DNA of 7,611 bases from an uncultured Oscillospiraceae bacterium (GCA_900547305.1 URGH01000093.1:1-7611); one strand, 5' to 3'. Positions 1-6,742 are shown, numbered from the stretch's first letter. The notes: generated by a model not told the origin, from the letters alone. Program-made: numbers and translations.

Positions 1-81
1 TGCAGTCCGAAAATCTTTGATTTTCGAGCGAACGGCATTCCCGTCCAAAAGCGTGGCGAATTTTTCGACACGCTCATTTAA
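1..81 (+). other. Twin-hairpin segment; possible 3' end of an upstream reading frame
   Basis: Two stem-loops are visible. The first pairs 8-15 with 19-26 (8 bp, perfect, loop TTT). The second pairs 51-60 with 64-73 (9 of 10 pairs, one G-A mismatch, loop TTT). Neither is followed by a T-run, so they are not standard intrinsic terminators. Frame 1 is also open from the window edge to TAA at 79-81, encoding 26 residues that end in GEFFDTLI, so this could be the C-terminus of an upstream gene. Paired palindromes in so short a frame fit a structured intergenic repeat equally well, and I cannot decide between the two. Confidence 0.35.
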
Positions 82-84
82 GTG

Positions 85-113
85 TTGATTTTTTTGTAAA
101 AAAAAGGTATTAT
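85..113 (+). promoter_or_regulatory. Sigma-A-type promoter for smsC-smsB
   Basis: TTGATT at 85-90 and TATTAT at 108-113 are separated by 17 bp (4/6 and 5/6 consensus). The spacer is A/T-rich. Transcription would start near 120 and give a leader of about 28 nt before the smsC start, with GGAGG at 138-142. It is the only good promoter between the window start and smsC. Confidence 0.65.
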
Positions 114-147
114 ATATGTTAGATGATTAAATTTAACGGAGGAAGCT

Positions 148-888
148 ATGTTAGAGCTTGAAAATATTTCTTTCAGCGCCGATTCTGACGGCGGCGAAAA
201 GGAAATAATTAAAAACATAAGTTTGAAAATAGACGAAAGCTTTGTTGTAATAACAGGGCCGAACGGCGGCGGTAAATCCACCCTTGCCAAAATAATTGCG
301 GGAATTGTAACCCCCACCTCGGGCAGAATACTCCTTGATGGGGAGGATATAACGGGCTTGTCCGTAACCGAGCGCGCAAGGCGCGGCGTCAGCTTTGCGT
401 TTCAGCAGCCCGTGCATTTCAAGGGGCTTACGGTGTATGACCTTATAGGTCTTGCCGCGGGCAAGCCTATCGGCATTAATGAGGCGTGCGAGTATCTTTC
501 GCAGGTCGGTCTTTGCGCAAGGGATTATATCAACCGCGAGGTAAATGCTTCGCTTTCGGGCGGCGAGCTTAAAAGAATTGAAATAGCAACCGTGCTTGCC
601 CGCTCTACCAAGCTTACTATTTTTGATGAGCCCGAGGCGGGAATCGACTTATGGAGCTTCGGCAACCTTATAAAGGTATTTGAAAAAATGCACGCAAAGC
701 TCGGCGGCTCGGTAATGATAATTTCCCACCAGGAGCGCATTTTGAATATTGCCGACAGAATTATAGTTATAAGCGCGGGTTCTGTTAAGGCGGACGGCGT
801 AAAGGCGGATATTTTGCCCGACCTGCTCGGCACGGTTGATATGGGATGTCGCATTACGGCGGCTAACGGTAAGGAGGACTGCATATGA
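148..888 (+). CDS. smsC: SufC-like Fe-S cluster assembly ATPase (minimal SUF/SMS type)
   Basis: ABC-type ATPase of the SufC family, 246 residues, cytosolic and without membrane segments. In the family it binds SufB/SufD-type scaffolds and powers Fe-S cluster assembly. All nucleotide-binding elements are intact: Walker A GPNGGGKST at 37-45, Q-loop glutamine at 86/87 (FAFQQP), ABC signature LSGGE at 136-140, Walker B LTIFDEP at 156-162 followed by the SufC-like stretch EAGIDLWSF, and H-loop His194 in ISHQ. GGAGG at 138-142 lies 5 nt before the ATG and fixes the start. Its stop overlaps the start of the scaffold gene (ATGA), so the two are translationally coupled. SufC rather than a transporter ATPase is supported by the SufB/D-like partner and the lack of any permease gene. 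No sufS, sufU or sufE accompanies it. The symbol follows the two-gene SMS (SUF-like minimal system) nomenclature; many databases would call it sufC. Confidence 0.9.
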   Translation: MLELENISFSADSDGGEKEIIKNISLKIDESFVVITGPNGGGKSTLAKIIAGIVTPTSGRILLDGEDITGLSVTERARRGVSFAFQQPVHFKGLTVYDLIGLAAGKPIGINEACEYLSQVGLCARDYINREVNASLSGGELKRIEIATVLARSTKLTIFDEPEAGIDLWSFGNLIKVFEKMHAKLGGSVMIISHQERILNIADRIIVISAGSVKADGVKADILPDLLGTVDMGCRITAANGKEDCI

Positions 889-1802
889 ACAGCACAGAGC
901 TTCAGCTTTTGCAGATAATTGCCGATATGGGCGACAGCACCGCCGGCGCGTTCAACATCCGCGCAAACGGTAAGCTTGCCAACCGCAAGGTTACCGAAAA
1001 TATTGATATAAAAACAAAGACCGATAATCCCGGAATAGACATTATAATTAAACCCGGCACCGTGGGCGAGGACGTGCATATTCCGGTAATTATAAGCGAA
1101 ACCGGTCTCAGCGACCTTGTTTACAATGATTTTTATGTGGGTGAAAACTCCGACGTTACCATAGTTGCGGGCTGCGGTATTCATAACTGCGGCGAAAAGG
1201 AGTCGCGGCACGACGGCATACACACCTTTTACGTAGGCAAAAACGCCAAGGTTAAGTACATTGAAAAGCACTACGGCGAGGGCGACGGAAACGGCGAAAA
1301 CGTTATGAACCCCACCACAATAGTGAATATTGAGGACGGCGGCTATATGGAAATGGAAACCGCGCAGATAAAGGGTATAGACTCAACAAAGCGCGTGACC
1401 CGCGCCACGCTCGCAAGCGGTGCTACGCTTGTTATTCATGAAAAAATTATGACCCACGGCAGCCAGACCGCCGAAACCGATTTTTCGGTTGATTTAAACG
1501 GTGAAGACTCGGGCGCAAACGTTATTTCCCGCTCGGTTGCAAAGGGCAATTCGCGGCAGAAGTTTGTTTCCATGATAAACGGAAACAACCGCTGCAGCGG
1601 TCACACCGAGTGCGACGCAATTATTATGGAAAACGGAAAAGTAAGCGCCCTGCCCGAGCTTACCGCAAATCATATTGACGCTTCCTTAATTCACGAGGCG
1701 GCAATAGGCAAAATAGCGGGCGACCAGCTTATAAAGCTTATGACGCTAGGCCTCACCGAGCAAGAGGCGGAAGAACAGATTATAAACGGATTTTTGAAGT
1801 AA
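885..1802 (+). CDS. smsB: SufB/SufD-family Fe-S scaffold (minimal SUF/SMS type)
   Basis: Scaffold protein of the SufB/SufD family, 305 residues. It is far shorter than E. coli SufB or SufD (well over 400 residues) and consists mostly of the repetitive beta-helix core plus the helical C-terminus that docks on SufC. The family signature is at the end: Cys243 in ECDAIIMENG, then HEAAIGKIAGDQL (270-282) and a final helix ending NGFLK. Cys243 lies 28 residues before Glu271, close to the spacing of the essential Cys405-Glu434 pair in E. coli SufB. I infer that these are the cluster-building residues. Cys97, Cys102 and Cys237 are further thiols. AAGGAGG at 871-877 precedes the ATG, which overlaps the smsC stop. 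One scaffold gene beside one ATPase gene is the layout of the minimal two-component SUF system, in which SmsB would form a homodimer in place of SufB-SufD. Confidence 0.88.
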   Translation: MNSTELQLLQIIADMGDSTAGAFNIRANGKLANRKVTENIDIKTKTDNPGIDIIIKPGTVGEDVHIPVIISETGLSDLVYNDFYVGENSDVTIVAGCGIHNCGEKESRHDGIHTFYVGKNAKVKYIEKHYGEGDGNGENVMNPTTIVNIEDGGYMEMETAQIKGIDSTKRVTRATLASGATLVIHEKIMTHGSQTAETDFSVDLNGEDSGANVISRSVAKGNSRQKFVSMINGNNRCSGHTECDAIIMENGKVSALPELTANHIDASLIHEAAIGKIAGDQLIKLMTLGLTEQEAEEQIINGFLK

Positions 1803-1803
1803 A

Positions 1804-2112
1804 CTACCGCCGCATATTGCCCGAGTGCATAACGGTAATGAACTTTACGTCTTCAAGCTTGCAAACCGTTGTTTGGCAGCCTGCGCTTTTAAGCACTATA
1901 TGGTCTGCACCTACGTTTATCAGCTTACCTGTTCTTTTCTCGACTTTGCCGCATATTACCGATTCAACCGTTATAAGCTTGCCTGTTTGTCTTTTCAGGT
2001 ATTCGGTAATTCCCGCGGCGCTTTCGTCGTTTCGGTCAAAGCTTTTTAAGTATTCGCCGTAGGCTTCAAGGTCGCGCTCGCTTAAAATACTGCAAGGCAT
2101 TTTTTCATTCAT
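1804..2112 (-). CDS. Small uncharacterised protein with possible Sm/SH3-like beta domain
   Basis: 102 residues; I do not recognise a named family with certainty. The first 40 or so residues look helical (SERDLEAYGEYLKSF). Residues 44-96 alternate hydrophobic and polar residues in a beta-rich pattern (GKLITVESVICGK, TGKLINVGADHIVLKS, TVCKLEDVKFITVMH) that resembles small Sm- or SH3-like barrels, for example the C-terminal part of Bacillus GerQ. That likeness is an inference from pattern only. There are four cysteines (7, 54, 79, 84) and no signal peptide or membrane segment. I start at 2112 because the reverse strand carries a run of G followed by TGAT, close to the full anti-SD complement, at 2117-2127 just upstream. 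An in-frame ATG at 2193 would overlap the deoD start and has no such site. It converges on smsB with 1 bp between stop codons and is divergent from deoD. Confidence 0.65.
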   Translation of the reverse strand: MNEKMPCSILSERDLEAYGEYLKSFDRNDESAAGITEYLKRQTGKLITVESVICGKVEKRTGKLINVGADHIVLKSAGCQTTVCKLEDVKFITVMHSGNMRR

Positions 2113-2178
2113 AAATATCACCCCCCTCACATTATATGAAAATACCGCGTTTGCGGCACAGTAAGGAGAACTGCAGAT

Positions 2179-2904
2179 ATGTCCACACCGCATATAAACG
2201 CCGAAAAGGGCGATTTTGCAAAAACCGTTTTAATGCCGGGTGACCCCTACCGCGCGGAATTTATTGCGAAAAATTTCCTAAGTGATACACGCCTTGTAAA
2301 CGACGTGCGCGCCGTTCGCGGCTATACGGGCACTTATAAGGGCAAGCCCGTTTCGGTTATGGCAAGCGGAATGGGTATGCCATCTATCGGGATATATTCC
2401 TATGAGCTTTTTAATTTTTTTGACGTGGAAAATATTATTCGCATAGGCTCTGCGGGGTCGTATAACGAAAATGTGAAAGTAAGGGATATTGTTATAGCCG
2501 AGGGCGCCTGCACCGATTCAAATTACGCGGGTCAATTCGGCCTGCCGGGTACATTCGCCCCAATAGCCGATTTCGGTTTGCTTCGCAAAACGGTTGAAAC
2601 CGCCGAAAAAATGGGTATTCGCTGCCACGTGGGCAATATATTATCAAGCGACCGTTTTTATGGGGATAATTCCCTGCCTGCCGCTATGCGCCCGCCCGAG
2701 TGCTGGGCTAAAATGGGCGTTTTATGCGTTGAAATGGAGGCGGCGGCGCTCTTTATGAATGCTGCGCTTGCGGGAAAACATGCAGCAGCGGTTCTTACAA
2801 TATCCGATTCGCTTATAACGGGCGAAAAAACCACTGCCGAAGAGCGGCAGAACAGCTTTACCGATATGATGAAATTGGCGCTTGAAACAACGCTTTTATT
2901 ATGA
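2179..2904 (+). CDS. deoD: Purine nucleoside phosphorylase, DeoD type
   Basis: Cytosolic purine nucleoside phosphorylase, 241 residues, about the length of E. coli DeoD and alignable with it end to end from memory (start STPHINAEKGDFA). DeoD enzymes are hexamers that split purine (deoxy)nucleosides with phosphate into base and (deoxy)ribose-1-phosphate for salvage. The expected active-site residues are present: His5 (donated by the neighbouring subunit in the family), Gly21-Asp22 and Arg25 for phosphate, Arg44 from the adjacent subunit, Arg88 and Ser91 in RIGSAG, Glu185-Met186-Glu187 in VEMEA for the ribose, Asp210 in ISDS for purine N7, and Arg223. The Asp in place of the Asn of trimeric enzymes predicts activity on 6-amino and 6-oxo purines. 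AAGGAGA about 8 nt upstream supports the start. The stop overlaps birA by ATGA. No convincing promoter was found in the short gap upstream. Confidence 0.95.
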   Translation: MSTPHINAEKGDFAKTVLMPGDPYRAEFIAKNFLSDTRLVNDVRAVRGYTGTYKGKPVSVMASGMGMPSIGIYSYELFNFFDVENIIRIGSAGSYNENVKVRDIVIAEGACTDSNYAGQFGLPGTFAPIADFGLLRKTVETAEKMGIRCHVGNILSSDRFYGDNSLPAAMRPPECWAKMGVLCVEMEAAALFMNAALAGKHAAAVLTISDSLITGEKTTAEERQNSFTDMMKLALETTLLL

Positions 2905-3878
2905 AAATGAGTTTAAAAGAAAATTTACTTGAATTGCTGCAAAAAAGCAGCGGAGAATTTTTATCGGGCGAGAGGGCGGCGGAAACGCTCGGCGTCAGTC
3001 GAACCGCCGTTTGGAAGGTCGTAACCGCCCTAAAAAACGAGGGGTATAATATAGAGTCGGTAACAAACAGGGGCTACAGGCTCTCTGCCGATACCGATAT
3101 TTTATCCGCCTGCGGTATAAATGACTATTTGGGCGGGCAGGCGAAAAATTACGATATTTCGGTGCTAGGCACCGTTACCTCAACAAACGCCCTTATAAAA
3201 GCCGAGGCGGCGCAGAACGCGCCCGAGGGCAGAATTATTATAGCCGCCGAGCAAACGGCGGGCAGAGGGCGCTTCGGCAGGAGCTTCTTTTCCCCCACCG
3301 GCAGCGGTCTTTACATAAGTATTCTTCTGCGCCCCACGCTGCCCGTAACGGCGGCGGTATCGGTAACGGCGGCAGCGGCGGCGGCGGTTGCCGAGGCGGT
3401 TGAGACCGTAAGCGGCAAAAAAGCCGGAATAAAATGGGTAAACGACGTGCTTACAGATAATAAAAAGGTCTGCGGAATTTTAACCGAGGCGGCGCTTGAT
3501 ATTGAAAGCGGCGCGCTTTCTTACGCGGTGCTGGGCATAGGCGTAAACGTTTACCCTCCGCATGGCGGCTTTCCCGAGGATATTAAGAATAAAGCGGGCG
3601 CGCTTTGCAATGCAAAGCAGCCCGGGCTTAAAAACCGACTTGCCGCCGAAATTATAGCGCGGTTTTTCAGGTATTATTCTTCGCTTACCGAAAAGACATA
3701 TCTTGACTCTTACCGCGCAAGGTGCATAGTGCCGAGTAAAAAAATCACGGTGCTGTCGGGTACGGAAGAAATACCCGCCACGGCGCTCGGTATAGACGAT
3801 GACTGCCGACTGCTTGTAAGATATGAGGACGGAAAAGAAGAATATCTGTCATCGGGAGAAATAAGCATACGCTTATAG
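2901..3878 (+). CDS. birA: Bifunctional biotin-[acetyl-CoA carboxylase] ligase / biotin operon repressor
   Basis: BirA, 325 residues, cytosolic. It makes biotinyl-AMP, transfers biotin to the carboxylase carrier lysine and, in the HTH-bearing class, represses biotin genes. An N-terminal winged HTH covers about 5-62 (GERAAETLGVSRTAVWKVV, then NRGYRL). The catalytic domain has the ATP/biotin loop GRGRFGR at 121-127, KWVND at 178-182 (lysine 178; Val where KWPND is usual), GILTE at 192-196 and GIGVNV at 212-217. The C-terminal 50 residues or so form the SH3-like cap. An alanine-rich stretch at 151-167, encoded by GCG/GCA-rich DNA, is lower in complexity than the rest. The ATG overlaps the deoD stop and no Shine-Dalgarno site is visible, so translation probably relies on coupling. 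A second ATG at 2907 is an alternative start. The pairing with deoD looks like a transcriptional convenience rather than a shared pathway. Confidence 0.93.
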   Translation: MKMSLKENLLELLQKSSGEFLSGERAAETLGVSRTAVWKVVTALKNEGYNIESVTNRGYRLSADTDILSACGINDYLGGQAKNYDISVLGTVTSTNALIKAEAAQNAPEGRIIIAAEQTAGRGRFGRSFFSPTGSGLYISILLRPTLPVTAAVSVTAAAAAAVAEAVETVSGKKAGIKWVNDVLTDNKKVCGILTEAALDIESGALSYAVLGIGVNVYPPHGGFPEDIKNKAGALCNAKQPGLKNRLAAEIIARFFRYYSSLTEKTYLDSYRARCIVPSKKITVLSGTEEIPATALGIDDDCRLLVRYEDGKEEYLSSGEISIRL

Positions 3879-3926
3879 GCAAGCGGTGTTTTCCTGTCTT
3901 TTCCGATAAAAAAGTCGAAAAAGGTC

Positions 3927-3955
3927 TTGAAATAGCGGGGATAATATGCTAATAT
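3927..3955 (+). promoter_or_regulatory. Extended -10 promoter for the polysaccharide-regulation genes
   Basis: TTGAAA at 3927-3932 (5/6 consensus) and TAATAT at 3950-3955 (4/6) are separated by 17 bp, with TG at 3947-3948 giving an extended -10 (TGCTAATAT). Transcription would begin near 3962, leaving a leader of about 63 nt. GGAG at 4014-4017 is the ribosome binding site for the first gene. No clear terminator for birA precedes it, so some read-through is possible. Confidence 0.65.
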
Positions 3956-4024
3956 GTTTTATGTTCACACAGTATAGGCAAACCGTATTTGTTGCTTAAA
4001 CAATAACTTTTTTGGAGTATAAGA

Positions 4025-4726
4025 ATGCCGGAAAACAGTAATAAAAATCATTCAAACATAAATATTAAAGATTTAGCTGTATTAGCGCTGTCAAGATGGC
4101 CCATTTTCGTTTGCATGGCGTTGCTTTTTACAGCGGTTGCTTTTATTTATTCGTCTTTTATAGCGGTTCCGCTTTATGTATCGACAGGAAAGATTCACAT
4201 AATGAATCAAACAACCGATAAACTTACATCGTCAGACCTTTCAATATCAACCTATGTCGTAAAGGATTGCGAAGATCTTATATCGGATAGTACAGTTTTA
4301 GGCGAGGTTTCAGAAAAACTAGGAAAAAAATATTCCGTGGGCGAGCTTAAAAGAGCAATTTCGATATCTGTCCCCGAAAATACAAGATTTATTGAAATAT
4401 CAATTAAAACCGCAAGTGCAAACGACTCAAAAATTATAGTTGACACCGTTTGCAGCGTATCCCAAGAAAAAATTCAGGATATTTTAAATGTTAACAACGT
4501 CACGGTAGTCCGCGAGGGCAATGTATCCTCATCGCCGGTGTCTCCGAACATAAGCAGGAATGTTGCGTCCGCCTTTTTACTCGCCTGTTTCGGGTACGCA
4601 CTTATAATCTTCATAACATATTATTTCAACGATAAAATAAATACCCCCGAAGACGTGGAAAAATACCTGGGCATAAGCACGCTCGGAGATATTCCGTGCA
4701 ATAAGCTGAAAACACGTTCAAAATAA
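4025..4726 (+). CDS. Wzz/YveK-type polysaccharide copolymerase (BY-kinase transmembrane activator)
   Basis: Chain-length determinant-domain membrane protein, 233 residues, in the size range of Bacillus YveK/EpsA and streptococcal CpsC. Proteins of this family anchor and activate a separate cytoplasmic tyrosine kinase and help set exopolysaccharide or capsule chain length. Two membrane helices bracket an extracytoplasmic loop: TM1 about 26-48 (WPIFVCMALLFTAVAFIYSS) and TM2 about 180-201 (VASAFLLACFGYALIIFITYY). The proline-containing segment PVSPN at 171-175 just before TM2 is characteristic of the family. The cytoplasmic tail (202-233) includes LGISTLGDIP, typical of the part that contacts the kinase. 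The tail is short and lacks any kinase domain, which is supplied by the next gene 33 bp downstream. GGAG lies 7 nt before the ATG. The coding sequence is visibly more A/T-rich than smsCB to birA. Confidence 0.88.
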   Translation: MPENSNKNHSNINIKDLAVLALSRWPIFVCMALLFTAVAFIYSSFIAVPLYVSTGKIHIMNQTTDKLTSSDLSISTYVVKDCEDLISDSTVLGEVSEKLGKKYSVGELKRAISISVPENTRFIEISIKTASANDSKIIVDTVCSVSQEKIQDILNVNNVTVVREGNVSSSPVSPNISRNVASAFLLACFGYALIIFITYYFNDKINTPEDVEKYLGISTLGDIPCNKLKTRSK

Positions 4727-4759
4727 TCTCAAATCGACTTTAGGTCGGAAAGGTTAAAA

Positions 4760-5518
4760 ATGTTTGTAGACGAAATTAATCAAAGCACCTCAATACCCGA
4801 ATTAAACAAAAACTCTGCCGGACGAGTAAACTTCAACACAACATCGGCGGGAGATTATTTAACAAATGAAAACTATAAAACCCTGCGCACCAATATTTTC
4901 TTCTGCGGGATGGATATTAAGGTGATTCTGCTTACCAGCTGCCACGAAAACGAGGGCAAAAGCACCGTTTCGGCGGAGCTTGCAAGAAATCTTGCCGAAT
5001 CTGATAAAAAAACGCTCTTTATTGACGCGGATATGCGCAAGTCCCTTTTGCAGCCCCGTAATTTAAAGCAGCACAACCATATGGGACTTTCTGAGTTTTT
5101 ATCGGGTCAGGCAGAAATTAAGGATATTATTTACAACACCCAGGACCCCGATTTTGACGTTATTTTCAGCGGCAGATTTCCGCCCAATCCGGTTGAACTG
5201 CTCGGCGGTAAAAGATTTTCCGAATTTATCCGGAATATGCGGGATACATACGACTATATAATAATTGATTCCCCGCCGCTCGGCTCGGTTATAGACGCCG
5301 CGGTTATTGCCCCCGTTTGCGACGGTTCAATAATGGTTATAGCCCCGGGAAAGGTTTCTTCCTCCGAAGCCCTTGAAGTTAAAAATCAGCTTGATAAAAG
5401 CGGCTGTAAAATTCTCGGCGCAATCCTTAACGACGTTTGCGGAAAGCGCACAAAATACTACAAAAAATATTATAAAGGCGATTACGGCATATCCTCAAAG
5501 AAAAAACGTTCCAAATAA
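4760..5518 (+). CDS. CpsD/YwqD-type tyrosine-protein kinase (BY-kinase)
   Basis: Bacterial tyrosine kinase of the CpsD/YwqD/CapB family, 252 residues, cytosolic and normally active only with its membrane partner, encoded just upstream. Seen in order: the ENYKTLRTNIFF segment (37-48) used in ring assembly, Walker A ENEGKST ending at 69 (Lys67), Walker A' LFIDADMRK (86-94, Asp89 and Asp91), the PPNPVELL segment (141-148), Walker B YIIIDSPP (166-173, Asp170), and a C-terminal tyrosine cluster with Tyr233, 234, 237, 238 and 242, the autophosphorylation sites expected in the family. The tail is strongly basic (KKKRSK). GGAAAGG at 4747-4753 fixes the start, and a 4-bp hairpin (4735-4738 with 4744-4747) abuts it. 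In the family, phosphorylation cycling of this tail tunes polysaccharide export. No cognate PHP-type phosphatase gene (CpsB/YwqE) lies in the window. Confidence 0.92.
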   Translation: MFVDEINQSTSIPELNKNSAGRVNFNTTSAGDYLTNENYKTLRTNIFFCGMDIKVILLTSCHENEGKSTVSAELARNLAESDKKTLFIDADMRKSLLQPRNLKQHNHMGLSEFLSGQAEIKDIIYNTQDPDFDVIFSGRFPPNPVELLGGKRFSEFIRNMRDTYDYIIIDSPPLGSVIDAAVIAPVCDGSIMVIAPGKVSSSEALEVKNQLDKSGCKILGAILNDVCGKRTKYYKKYYKGDYGISSKKKRSK

Positions 5519-5542
5519 AAATAAAAGGATTTGGTTTTAATT

Positions 5543-6628
5543 ATGAGTCAGATTTCCGAAATCGATAAAAATTTAGCGGTAAACGCCACCGTATGCGAAA
5601 ACGGCATTATTTTCCGCAATTCCCTGTCAGATCCCTTTTCGCTTTGCGGGCTTTTACCCGTAACCCCGTTTTTGCGCCTGCCGCTCGAAACGGCGCAAAA
5701 CACGAATTCCGGCGTAGAGGCGCTCTGCCGCAATACCGCCGGCGGAAGACTCCGTTTCAAAACAGATTCAAAGCGTATTGTTCTGCGCGTCTGCTATGAC
5801 GGTATTTGCCATATGTCGCATATGCCGCTCACCGGCAGCACCGGCTTTGATATGTATATATATTCAAACGGCGGCTATTCCTACGTGGGTTCTTCCATTC
5901 CGCCTACCGATTGCAAAGGCGATTTCAATTCGGAAATTACCCTGCCTGATAATTCCATGCGCGATATTACAATTAATTTCCCGCTTTATAACAGCGTAAA
6001 AACCGTTTTTATAGGGCTGGAGGAAAACGCAAAGCTGCTTAAAACCGACGGCTACATAAATAAAGAGCCGATTGTTTATTACGGCTCCTCCATAACCCAA
6101 GGCGGGTGCGCTTCCCGCCCTGGAAATTCCTATCAGGCAATTATATCCCGACGATTTAATATTGATTATGTGAATTTGGGCTTTTCGGGCAGCGCGCGCG
6201 GCGAAAAGGCTATAGCGGAGTATATAGCTGACCTTAGTATGTCGCTTTTCTTCATGGATTTCGACCACAACAGCCCCAGTGCCGAGCATTTAAAAGCGCA
6301 CCACGAAAATTTCTTCCTGACCGTGCGTGAAAAAAATCCCGATCTACCCATTATTATGGCTACAAAAACCGATATACCGCGCACCCCTGCGGACGTTGAA
6401 CATAACAGGGCGCACCGCGCCGTGGTTTACGAGACATACGAAAACGCGCTGAAACGCGGCGACCGCAACGTTATGTTTATAGGCGGAGAAACCGTGTTTA
6501 CAAAAGCTCTTGACCTCTCTGCCGCGGCTGACTGCTGCACGGTTGACGGCTGCCACCCGAACGACCTCGGCTTTGCCTGCATGGCAAAGGTATTCGGTGA
6601 CGCGATAGAAAAAATGCTTAATTTATAA
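5543..6628 (+). CDS. SGNH/GDSL-type hydrolase (Lipase_GDSL_3-like) with N-terminal beta domain
   Basis: 361-residue predicted esterase. The N-terminal part (about 20-165) is a beta-rich accessory domain containing TGFDMYIY, close to the GxDLY motif that pairs with Lipase_GDSL_3 catalytic domains. The catalytic domain from about 175 has block I YYGSSITQGG with nucleophile Ser183, block II Gly213 in NLGFSG, block III Asn243 in DFDHNS, and block V DGCH with Asp335 and His338; numbering is from the ATG at 5543. The known family acts on acyl or acetyl esters of glycans or lipids; the substrate here is unknown. There is no signal peptide or membrane segment, so the enzyme is predicted cytosolic. 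It starts 24 bp after the kinase stop and is probably co-transcribed. A TTG at 5531 would add four residues, but AAAAGG at 5523-5527 lies too close to it; spacing to the ATG is on the long side, so the start is not certain. Confidence 0.85.
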   Translation: MSQISEIDKNLAVNATVCENGIIFRNSLSDPFSLCGLLPVTPFLRLPLETAQNTNSGVEALCRNTAGGRLRFKTDSKRIVLRVCYDGICHMSHMPLTGSTGFDMYIYSNGGYSYVGSSIPPTDCKGDFNSEITLPDNSMRDITINFPLYNSVKTVFIGLEENAKLLKTDGYINKEPIVYYGSSITQGGCASRPGNSYQAIISRRFNIDYVNLGFSGSARGEKAIAEYIADLSMSLFFMDFDHNSPSAEHLKAHHENFFLTVREKNPDLPIIMATKTDIPRTPADVEHNRAHRAVVYETYENALKRGDRNVMFIGGETVFTKALDLSAAADCCTVDGCHPNDLGFACMAKVFGDAIEKMLNL

Positions 6629-6636
6629 TTGCAAAT

Positions 6637-6678
6637 CAGCTCCCCTCTGTTTCGGCAAAGCCGAAAAGAATGGAGCCT
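6637..6678. repeat. Hairpin repeat R1 (short copy)
   Basis: This begins 8 bp after the hydrolase stop. The outer stem GCTCC (6639-6643) pairs with GGAGC (6672-6676). The inner stem TTTCGGC (6650-6656) pairs perfectly with GCCGAAA (6660-6666) over an AAA loop. Its first 16 bases, 6637-6652, recur exactly at 6806-6821. It could slow or end transcription of the hydrolase gene, but no T-run follows. Confidence 0.7.
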
Positions 6679-6682
6679 AAAC

Positions 6683-6736
6683 AGCCTCCCCTGTGTAAGG
6701 GGAGGTGGCATGCGTAAGCTATGACGGAGGGGTTGT
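6683..6736 (-). repeat. Hairpin repeat R2, inverted relative to R3
   Basis: A perfect 8-bp stem pairs CCTCCCCT (6685-6692) with AGGGGAGG (6698-6705), followed by an imperfect hairpin at about 6706-6726. Read on the minus strand, it shares the order ACCCCTC-N-GTC, TACGCA, TCCCCT with R3, so the two are the same repeat in opposite orientation. Its first 19 bases, 6683-6701, recur exactly at 7575-7593. Confidence 0.75.
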
Positions 6737-6742
6737 TACAAG

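Noticed and set aside
525..1271. Long antisense open frame (248 codons) across smsC and smsB
   Set aside because: It mirrors two clearly recognised genes, its protein resembles no family, and no ribosome binding site or promoter accompanies it.
2131..2136. TATAAT on the minus strand upstream of the small protein gene
   Set aside because: No -35 box lies at 16-19 bp, and a start about 7 nt downstream would cut into the ribosome binding site. Possible but not supported.
2113..2193. Upstream in-frame ATG extending the minus-strand small protein to 129 residues
   Set aside because: The extension overlaps the deoD start and its ribosome binding site, while a near-complete anti-SD match sits just before the internal ATG at 2112.
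3961..3999. Twelve-codon open frame in the leader before the copolymerase gene
   Set aside because: It begins at the predicted transcription start with no ribosome binding site, so there is nothing to support a leader peptide.
3989..4013. Terminator-like TTGTT/AACAA hairpin followed by a T-run
   Set aside because: The stem is only 5 bp and A/T-rich, and the T-run starts 4 nt after it and runs into the ribosome binding site; too weak to call a terminator or attenuator.
5531..5542. TTG start for the SGNH hydrolase
   Set aside because: The AAAAGG site ends only 3 nt before it, too close for normal initiation, and TTG is rarer than the ATG at 5543.
5864..6711. Several antisense open frames across the SGNH hydrolase gene
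   Set aside because: They overlap a gene with full catalytic motifs and have no upstream signals or recognisable domains.
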